Shown here in pieces: positions 57,898 to 64,000 of a stretch of DNA of 64,000 bases (positions are counted from its first letter, which is position 1; each line of letters begins with the position of its first letter). Below the pieces are notes generated by a model, which was given only the letters and a program-made list of their open reading frames with translations, was not told the origin of the DNA and did not search any database. The stretch spans positions 248,001 through 312,000 of the forward strand of contig NZ_JAJNCY010000006.1 of the NCBI RefSeq assembly GCF_021026335.1, read 5' to 3'. The DNA is from Rhizobium sp. C1. Its GTDB lineage: Bacteria > Pseudomonadota > Alphaproteobacteria > Rhizobiales > Rhizobiaceae. The translations under genes and the position numbers were made by a program.

Positions 57898-59919
57898 ATG
57901 GCATTCGATGACGAAAAGAAGCGCCCGGCCCGCAAGCCGGCCGGCGGCGCAGGCAAACGAGATTCCGCAGCGGGCGGCCCGAGCAGCAAGGGCGGAAAGC
58001 CTTATGGCAAGCCCGCAGGCAAGAGCTTTGGCAAGCCCGGCGAAGGCCGGAGCTTCTCCAAGGGGGCCGAAGGCGGCGCGGAGAAGCGTTTCGGCAAACC
58101 GGCTGGCAAGAGCTTCGCGAGAAGCGATGAGACTGTCGGCGAAAAGCGTTTCGGCAAGTCCGAAGGACGCTCCTTCGACAAGCCAAAATATGACAAGCCC
58201 GCTGGCAAGTCGTTTGGCAAACCGGGTGGCAAACCCGCGTTCAAGTCCGACCGTCCAAAGACTGACGGCAAGTTTGCAGCTCCCAAGCCGGCCACCGAAA
58301 CCGCAGGCCTCGAGCCCGAGCGCGTTTCCAAGCTGCTTGCCCGCGCGGGCGTCGCCTCGCGCCGCGATGTCGAGCGCATGATCATGGAAGGCCGCATTCG
58401 CCTCAATGGCGAAGTGCTCACCGCGCCGGCCGTCAACGCCACCTATGCCGACAATATCGAAGTCGACGGCGAGCGCATCCGTGGGCCGGAGCGCACACGC
58501 CTCTGGCTCTACCACAAGCCGGCTGGCCTCGTGACCACGAATGCCGACCCGGAAGGCCGCCCGACGGTGTTTGACAACCTGCCGGAAGGCCTGCCGCGCG
58601 TCATGTCCATCGGCCGCCTCGACATCAACACCGAAGGCCTGCTGCTGCTCACCAATGACGGCGGTCTCGCCCGTGTGCTCGAACTGCCCTCGACCGGGTG
58701 GCTGCGCCGCTATCGCGTCCGCGCCCACGGTTCCGTCGATCAGGCCAAGCTCGACCAGCTGAAGGACGGCATCGCCGTCGACGGTGTCCTCTATGGCGGC
58801 ATCGACGCGATCCTCGACCGCGAGCAGGGCCATAATGCCTGGATTACGATGGGTCTGCGCGAAGGCAAGAACCGCGAAATCAAGAACGTGCTCGGCGCCA
58901 TCGGCCTCGACGTGAACCGCCTGATCCGCATTTCCTACGGCCCCTTCCAGCTCGGCAACCTGCCGGAAGGCCAGGTGATGGAAATCAAGGGCCGCATGCT
59001 ACGCGACCAGCTCGGCCCGCGCCTGATCGAAGAGGCCAAGGCCAATTTCGATGCGCCGATCTTCGACCACACAGGCGCGCTCGTCGCCGACGAAGACGAT
59101 GCCCGTCCGGCCGTCCGCAAGCCGCGCGACCAGCAGGACCGTGCGCCACGTGCCGACTGGAGCGATCGTGGCGATCGCCCGCAGCGCGACCGCTCCTTCG
59201 GCGACAAGCCCTTTGGCGGAAAGCCAGCGCGCAGCGGCGACCGCAAGACTGGCGACCGCGAAGAGCGTTCCGACAAGAAGATCCCGCCGCGCAATGTCCG
59301 CAACGCCAATGTCTGGATGGCGCCCGGCGCCCGTCCGCTCGGCGAAAAGGAAGCCGCCAAGGTTGCCAAGGTAACCGCCAAGCGCGGCCCGCGTCCGGAA
59401 CCACGCAAGCCCGAAGCCACGGTTTCCGACCGCGTCGTGCGTCCGACGGTCCTCAAGGTCCGCGACGATGAGGGCCAGTGGATCCGTGCCACCGGCGATG
59501 CCGACAAGAAGCGGGAAGGCGAGGGTGGACGCGACCGCAAGCGCGGCTTCGGCGACCGTCCCCGTGATGATCGTCGTGATGACAGGCCCCGCGGCGAGCG
59601 CTCCTTCGGTGACCGCCCGTTTGGCGACCGTCCGCCGCGCGAACCCCGCGAAGGCGGCCGCGACGCGGCGCGTCCCGCTCGCGCCTTCTCCGGAAAGCCA
59701 CGCTCCGATCGCGATGGTGCCGACCGTCCCTTCGGCGACAAGCCGAGAGGCAAACCCTTCGGCAAGCCTTCGGGTGACAAGCCCTTTGGCGCACGCGGCG
59801 GCAAGCCGGGTGGCGGCAAGGGCTTTGGTGGAAAGCCCGGCGGCGGTAAGGGTTTCGGTGGCAAGCCTTCGGGCGGCCGCACTGGCGGCCCGCGTGGTGG
59901 TGGTAAGCCGAAAGGCTGA
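57898..59919 (+). CDS. rluB: RsuA/RluB-family pseudouridine synthase with long low-complexity arms
   Basis: A 673-residue protein. The core (about residues 140-385) is a standard S4 domain (RVSKLLARAGVASRRDVERM) plus a pseudouridine synthase domain with the catalytic Asp in IGRLDINTEGLLLLTNDG and LREGKNREIKNVL. It is flanked by an N-terminal arm of about 135 residues made of repeated KSFGKP/FGKPxGK units and a C-terminal arm of nearly 290 residues rich in Arg, Gly, Asp, Lys (RSFGDRPFGDRP, GGGKGFGGKPGGGKGFGGKP). The family core is normally 230-280 residues. ATG 57898 is used; the frame is open to 57820. It likely acts on 23S rRNA; the arms may bind RNA. Confidence 0.85.
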   Translation: MAFDDEKKRPARKPAGGAGKRDSAAGGPSSKGGKPYGKPAGKSFGKPGEGRSFSKGAEGGAEKRFGKPAGKSFARSDETVGEKRFGKSEGRSFDKPKYDKPAGKSFGKPGGKPAFKSDRPKTDGKFAAPKPATETAGLEPERVSKLLARAGVASRRDVERMIMEGRIRLNGEVLTAPAVNATYADNIEVDGERIRGPERTRLWLYHKPAGLVTTNADPEGRPTVFDNLPEGLPRVMSIGRLDINTEGLLLLTNDGGLARVLELPSTGWLRRYRVRAHGSVDQAKLDQLKDGIAVDGVLYGGIDAILDREQGHNAWITMGLREGKNREIKNVLGAIGLDVNRLIRISYGPFQLGNLPEGQVMEIKGRMLRDQLGPRLIEEAKANFDAPIFDHTGALVADEDDARPAVRKPRDQQDRAPRADWSDRGDRPQRDRSFGDKPFGGKPARSGDRKTGDREERSDKKIPPRNVRNANVWMAPGARPLGEKEAAKVAKVTAKRGPRPEPRKPEATVSDRVVRPTVLKVRDDEGQWIRATGDADKKREGEGGRDRKRGFGDRPRDDRRDDRPRGERSFGDRPFGDRPPREPREGGRDAARPARAFSGKPRSDRDGADRPFGDKPRGKPFGKPSGDKPFGARGGKPGGGKGFGGKPGGGKGFGGKPSGGRTGGPRGGGKPKG

Positions 59920-59949
59920 GGCTTTTTGAGGGAGTGGGCTCCATCGCGT

Positions 59950-60072
59950 GAAACCCTCATCTGCCTGCCGGCATCTTCTCCCCGAGGGGAGAAGAGGAAG
60001 TGCCGCAGCGCTGCCGGCCTCCTCGCCCCTTGGGGAGAGGTCCGCCGAGCGAAGCGGAGGCGGGGTGAGGGG
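59950..60072. repeat. Rhizobium palindromic elements after rluB
   Basis: A C/G-rich array with CTTCTCCCC-GA-GGGGAGAAG (59976-59995), then CGCCCCTTGGGGAG, CCGAGCGAAGCGGAGG and GGGGTGAGGGGTGAG. It resembles the arrays at 37.6 and 40.7 kb. Confidence 0.7.
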
Positions 60073-60152
60073 TGAGCCAGGAACTCATGCGTGAAAAGCC
60101 GTGCACCGCGCAGGCGATTGCGGTCACGGCATGTGAGTAAGAGGAACAACCG

Positions 60153-60710
60153 ATGCGCATCGTCGGCGGTGAATTTCGCGGCCGGGCTCTGGCCGCGCCG
60201 AAATCCAACGAGATCCGCCCGACCACGGACCGGACGCGCGAGAGCCTGTTCAACATTCTCGCGCATAGCTATCCGGAAGCGCTCTTGAAAACGCGGGTGA
60301 TCGACGTCTTTGCCGGCACGGGCGCCGTCGGCCTTGAGGCGATTTCGCGTGGCTGCCAGCAGGGCCTCTTCGTCGAGACGAGCGTCGAGGGCAGGGGGCT
60401 GCTGCGCCAGAACATCGAGACGCTGGGGCTTCAGTCCCGCGCCCGCATCTTCCGCCGTGACGCGACCGATCTCGGTGTCGTCGGCACGATGGAGCCCTTT
60501 CATATTCTCTTCGCAGATCCACCGTATGGAAAGGGTTTGGGCGAGAAGGCAATTGCAGCTGCTATTCGTGGTGGCTGGCTGGTTCCCGGTGCGCTGGTCA
60601 TTCTGGAAGAACGAGCCGATGTCGCGCCCGTGATCCCGCCGGGCCTGACGTTTATCGAGGAGCGCGCCTTCGGAGACACGAAGATGCACTTTTATCGTTT
60701 CGGCGCGTGA
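60153..60710 (+). CDS. rsmD: 16S rRNA (guanine966-N2)-methyltransferase
   Basis: A 185-residue methyltransferase: MRIVGGEFRGRALAAPKSNE, RPTTDRTRESLFNIL, SAM motif VIDVFAGTGAVGLEAISRG and the catalytic DPPY in ILFADPPYGKGLG. It commonly follows the pseudouridine synthase gene, as here. Its stop overlaps the next gene (TGATG). Confidence 0.95.
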   Translation: MRIVGGEFRGRALAAPKSNEIRPTTDRTRESLFNILAHSYPEALLKTRVIDVFAGTGAVGLEAISRGCQQGLFVETSVEGRGLLRQNIETLGLQSRARIFRRDATDLGVVGTMEPFHILFADPPYGKGLGEKAIAAAIRGGWLVPGALVILEERADVAPVIPPGLTFIEERAFGDTKMHFYRFGA

Positions 60711-61600
60711 TGGCTGACAAGAGCAAGAAGAAAAAGAAGAAGAAAGACAAGGACCGCGAAAAGGTCGCCCCGCAGACCTCGCCGACCATTGCGCTGGCGC
60801 TTGGCGGCGGCGGCGCACGCGGCATTGCCCATATTCCCGTTCTCGAGGCGCTGGACGAACTCGGCCTGGCGCCGGTCGCCATAAACGGCTCGTCAATCGG
60901 CGCACTGATGGGCGCTGGCCGCGCCGCCGGCATGACCGGCCGCGAAATCCGCGAATACACACTCGCAACCGTTGGAAACCGCAATCAGGTCATCAACCGG
61001 CTCTGGAAGCTCCGTCCGGAAAACATGCGCAAGGGCTTCCGCTTCGGCCAGTTCAATCTGGAACGCATCCTTCGCGCCTTCCTGCCCGACGCCATTCCGG
61101 AAGATTTCTGCCAGCTCGACATTCCGCTGCAGGTCACGGTCACGGATTACTACGGCCAGTGCGGGCTGCTGGTGGGCGAGGGCGAACTCTTCCCGGCGCT
61201 CGCGGCTTCAGCAGCCATCCCCGCGCTTTTCATGCCGGTGACCATGGGGGGGCGCGTGATGATCGATGGCGGCGTCTTCGATCCGGTTCCCTACGAGAGC
61301 CTCATCGGCAAGGCCGATATCGTGATCGGTGTCGATGTCGTCGGCGCGCCGGAGGGCGATGGTGTCACCATTCCCAACCGCATCGACAGCCTCTTCGGCG
61401 CATCGCAATTGATGATGCAGTCTCTGATCGCCACCAAGATGCGCAGCAGCCCGCCCGACATTCTGCTGCGGCCGGAAGTGAACCGCTTCCGTGTGCTCGA
61501 TTTCATGCGCGCCGGCGAAGTGCTGGAAGCGGCAAATGGGGTGAAGGACGAAGTGAAGCGCCTGATCGATGCCGAGATCGCGTTCCGGCAGAAGCCGTGA
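60710..61600 (+). CDS. patatin-like phospholipase family protein
   Basis: A 296-residue patatin protein with ALGGGGARGIAH (oxyanion loop), NGSSIGALMGAG (GxSxG nucleophile) and VMIDGGVFDPVPY (Asp dyad). The first 20 residues are nearly all Lys and Asp (MADKSKKKKKKKDKDREKVA), giving a basic tail. It is coupled to rsmD. It differs from the other patatin in this window, lacking the DUF3734 extension. Lipase activity is inferred. Confidence 0.85.
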   Translation: MADKSKKKKKKKDKDREKVAPQTSPTIALALGGGGARGIAHIPVLEALDELGLAPVAINGSSIGALMGAGRAAGMTGREIREYTLATVGNRNQVINRLWKLRPENMRKGFRFGQFNLERILRAFLPDAIPEDFCQLDIPLQVTVTDYYGQCGLLVGEGELFPALAASAAIPALFMPVTMGGRVMIDGGVFDPVPYESLIGKADIVIGVDVVGAPEGDGVTIPNRIDSLFGASQLMMQSLIATKMRSSPPDILLRPEVNRFRVLDFMRAGEVLEAANGVKDEVKRLIDAEIAFRQKP

Positions 61601-61604
61601 CGCT

Positions 61605-61708
61605 TAGAGCGATTTCAGGAAAAGTGGAAACCAGTTTTCCGTCCAAAATTGCGTAAAAACAAACGGATAGAGCATTTCAATGTTTCTATGAAACGGTGAA
61701 ACGCTCTA
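61605..61708. repeat. RIME-like palindromic intergenic element, copy 2
   Basis: A 104-bp element bounded by TAGAGC and GCTCTA, matching copy 1 (31140-31244) throughout, including GCGTAAAAACAA in its centre and the right hairpin AGAGCATTTC.../...GAAACGCTCT. It lies between convergent patatin and antiporter genes. Confidence 0.8.
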
Positions 61709-61714
61709 GCAGTT

Positions 61715-63490
61715 TCAATCCTGCTCTTCGCGCTTGCGCGGCTTGACCAGCGGTTCCGGATTGACCGGACGCGTATGTAGCATGTCGCGGCCCGCCGTGA
61801 TGCCTTCTGCCGCCTGCAGTGCCAGACGTGCATAGTCGCGCTCGCGCGTCTCGTCCGCCAGCTCCACCGCGGTCGTTTCATCGACGCCCAGACCTTCCAG
61901 CGTTTTCGCACCGAATTTCAGGCCGCCCTCGAAGGTCTCGCGCTCGCCATAGTCGATGCCGCGCGCCTGGAGCGAGAGGAGATGCACACGGTCATAGGCG
62001 CGCACGAAAAGCCGCGTCTGCGGGAATTCGTCGAGGACCAGATCGACGATCCGGTCGGTGATTTCCTTTTTCTGCGTACACACCGCGACGATCTTGGCGC
62101 GCTCCACGCCGGCCGAGCGCAGCACGTCCTTGCGCGTGCCGTCGCCGAAATAGATGCGGAACCCGAAATTCGCGGCTTGGCGGATACGGTCTGCCGATTG
62201 GTCGATGATGGTCACGTCGCGACCGCTCGCCAGCAGCACCTGCGCAGCAACCTGGCCGAAACGCGAGAAACCTATGATCAGGACGTCCGAGCCCGCGCCC
62301 TCGAAATCCTCGTCCAGCTCTTCCACAGGTCCATCTCTCAGCAGGAACGGGACGAGCGCCACGCCGAGAGGCGTCGCGGCCATGGTCAGAGTCACGGTCG
62401 CAATCAGCAGCGAGGCGGTCGAGGGCGGAAACAGGAAGGCGGCAGTGGCGGCGGAAAAGAGCACGAAGCCGAATTCGCCGCCCTGCTGCAAAAGCCCCGC
62501 GATTTTGACCGCATCGTTATGCGACGAGCCTGTAATGCGACAGGCGGCATAGATGGTGAGCGCCTTGACGATCATGACGGCGGGAACGGCCACCAGCACG
62601 AGGATCCAGTTCTGCTCGATCACCTGCAGATCGAGCGACATGCCGACTGCCATGAAGAACAGGCCGAGCAGAATGCCACGGAACGGCTCGATATCCGCCT
62701 CCAGCTCATGCCGGAAGCTCGATTCCGACAGCATCACGCCGGCGAGGAAGGAGCCCATGGCCATGGAGAGCCCGGCCAGCTCCACCGTCACGGCCGCAGC
62801 CATCACGACGAAAAGGGCCGCTGCAATCATTGCCTCCCGTGCGCCGGTCCGCGCAATCACCTGAAAGAGCGGATTGAGCAGGTAGCGCCCGGCCACCAGA
62901 ACGGCGACGATGACGGCAATCGCGATGGCGAAGTTCTGCAGCCGGTCGGGGGCCGCGACATCGCCCTGCTGGCGGGCCAGAAGCGGGATAAGCGCCAGCA
63001 GCGGCACGATGGCGAGATCCTGGAACAGCAGCAGCGAGAAGGTGCGCTGCCCGTGCTTGGTCGAGCGCTCGCCATTGTCCTCGAGGATCTGCAGCGCGAA
63101 GGCGGTCGAGGATAGCGCGAGGCCAAAGCCCGCGACCAATGCACCCTGCCAGTCGAGAAGCCCCGTGACGATGCAGATCGCAGACAGTGTTGCACCGCTC
63201 AGGCCCACCTGCAGCATGCCGAGCCCGAAAATGTCCTTGCGCATCTGCCAGAGCCGCGAGGGCTTCAGTTCCAGTCCGATGACGAAGAGCAGGAAGACGA
63301 CGCCGAGTTCGGCAACGCCGAGGATGTCTTCTGCTCCGCGAATGAGATGCATGACCGGCCCGATCACCACGCCGGCGGCGAGATACCCGAGAACAGTGCC
63401 AAGACCGAGCTTCTTGAAAATGGGCGAGGCGACGACGGCGCCCCCCAGAAGAATCAGTGCTTCCTCGAACAGACTATGGGCGTTCGTCAT
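61715..63490 (-). CDS. CPA2-family cation:proton antiporter (KefB/C-like)
   Basis: A 591-residue protein. Twelve or so hydrophobic segments form a Na+/H+ exchanger domain (LGTVLGYLAAGVVIGP, ELGVVFLLFVIGLELKPSRL, LALSSTAFALQILEDNGER, LLFQDLAIVPLLALIPLL). An RCK_N (TrkA-N) domain follows (VLIIGFSRFGQVAAQVLLAS, VTIIDQSADRIRQAANFG, YFGDGTRKDVLRSAGVERAK). The family exports K+ or Na+ in exchange for protons and is often gated by NAD(H) or glutathione adducts; no KefF/G-like partner is adjacent. Confidence 0.9.
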   Translation of the reverse strand: MTNAHSLFEEALILLGGAVVASPIFKKLGLGTVLGYLAAGVVIGPVMHLIRGAEDILGVAELGVVFLLFVIGLELKPSRLWQMRKDIFGLGMLQVGLSGATLSAICIVTGLLDWQGALVAGFGLALSSTAFALQILEDNGERSTKHGQRTFSLLLFQDLAIVPLLALIPLLARQQGDVAAPDRLQNFAIAIAVIVAVLVAGRYLLNPLFQVIARTGAREAMIAAALFVVMAAAVTVELAGLSMAMGSFLAGVMLSESSFRHELEADIEPFRGILLGLFFMAVGMSLDLQVIEQNWILVLVAVPAVMIVKALTIYAACRITGSSHNDAVKIAGLLQQGGEFGFVLFSAATAAFLFPPSTASLLIATVTLTMAATPLGVALVPFLLRDGPVEELDEDFEGAGSDVLIIGFSRFGQVAAQVLLASGRDVTIIDQSADRIRQAANFGFRIYFGDGTRKDVLRSAGVERAKIVAVCTQKKEITDRIVDLVLDEFPQTRLFVRAYDRVHLLSLQARGIDYGERETFEGGLKFGAKTLEGLGVDETTAVELADETRERDYARLALQAAEGITAGRDMLHTRPVNPEPLVKPRKREEQD

Positions 63491-63603
63491 GGCATTCCTA
63501 CATCGGACGGGCGTGAAACGGGGCGGAAAGATCGAATCGACATCAGGTGGGCTTGATGCTTCTGGAAGGGAACAATAAATGGAGCTGAAAGAAAGGACAA
63601 ATC

Positions 63604-64000
63604 ATGTCATCGACGTCCGATTCGGAAAATCTCCTTTCACGCGCTTCAGAGCTGATCGATCTTGCCCGCGCCGCAGGTGCCGACAAGGCCGATGCCGTGG
63701 TCATGCGCTCCCGCTCCTCCTCCGTCTCGGTGCGTCTCGGCAAGGTCGAGGGCACGGAAAGCTCGGAGAGCGACGACTTCTCGCTGCGTGTTTTCGTCGG
63801 CCAGAAGGTCGCGACCGTCTCCGCCAATCCGGGCTTCGACCTGAAGGCGCTGGCCGAACGCGCGGTCGCCATGGCCAAGGTCTCGCCGGAAGACAAGTTC
63901 GCCTGCCTCGCGGATGAAAAGGATCTGGCGCGGTCCTTCCCCGATCTCCAGCTCTTCGATGCGACGGAAGTGAGCGCCGCCGACCTGACGGACAAGGCGC
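63604..64000 (+). CDS. TldD/PmbA-family metalloprotease-related protein (5' part)
   Basis: The gene runs off the window end. The visible 132 residues (MSSTSDSENLLSRASELIDL, AAGADKADAVVMRSRSSSVS, VRLGKVEGTESSESDDFSLR, VFVGQKVATVSANPGFDLKA) match the N-terminal domain of PmbA/TldE-type proteins. AAAGGAC lies six bases before ATG 63604. The TldD-TldE pair processes peptides such as microcins and antitoxins; a TldD partner would be elsewhere. Confidence 0.8.
   Translation, partial: MSSTSDSENLLSRASELIDLARAAGADKADAVVMRSRSSSVSVRLGKVEGTESSESDDFSLRVFVGQKVATVSANPGFDLKALAERAVAMAKVSPEDKFACLADEKDLARSFPDLQLFDATEVSAADLTDKA

Overview
The window looks like core chromosome of a Rhizobiaceae alphaproteobacterium (Agrobacterium/Rhizobium group). 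The evidence is high GC, alphaproteobacterial forms of GroESL with a CIRCE operator, a HisZ-dependent HisG, a PdhS-like histidine kinase, ketone-body genes typical of PHB-cycling rhizobia, and two families of short palindromic intergenic repeats common in this group. There is no prophage, IS element, CRISPR array, tRNA or rRNA that I can support. Accessory features are two small toxin-antitoxin pairs, three decayed or frameshifted genes or fragments, and local sequence insertions.

0-13 kb: the 3' end of a PdhS-like kinase, a two-domain Fe(III)-type ABC permease, then a ketone-body block: acetoacetyl-CoA synthetase, an AsmA-like protein, a patatin-like lipase, 3-hydroxybutyrate dehydrogenase, a Zn alcohol dehydrogenase with an FNR/FixK box, a Tat-exported dienelactone hydrolase preceded by an orphan fragment of the same leader, and acetoacetate decarboxylase. 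TGC-rich motifs precede three transcription units of this block. 12-15.5 kb: divergent oxyR-katG. 15.6-23.3 kb: small exported proteins, a LysR regulator, a candidate sRNA with an orphan terminator, DUF937, gshA, rsmE, a PiT phosphate transporter and a Nudix hydrolase.

23.4-32.5 kb is a 2-hydroxyacid oxidation region. lutABC (lactate) lies on the minus strand and glcDE-(membrane gene)-glcF (glycolate) on the plus strand, with a LysR regulator divergent from glcD. 32.6-39 kb: parDE, two tandem L,D-transpeptidases, tag, a frameshifted second glycosylase, a HAD phosphatase, a putative methyltransferase and a relBE-like pair. 39-42.7 kb: hisS (apparently mosaic), hisZ, hisG. 42.7-47.2 kb: DoxX, GST, a PAS-like protein and groESL, with an odd duplication at the groEL 3' end.

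47.4-64 kb: housekeeping genes (TIGR01459-type HAD, ribF, YeeE/YedE pair, GGDEF protein, ileS, a lipoprotein, a decayed GGDEF gene, GNAT, tadA, a very long RsuA/RluB-family pseudouridine synthase, rsmD, a second patatin, a CPA2 antiporter) and the 5' end of a TldD/PmbA-family gene. Functional names come from recognised motifs and gene order only; no database search was possible.
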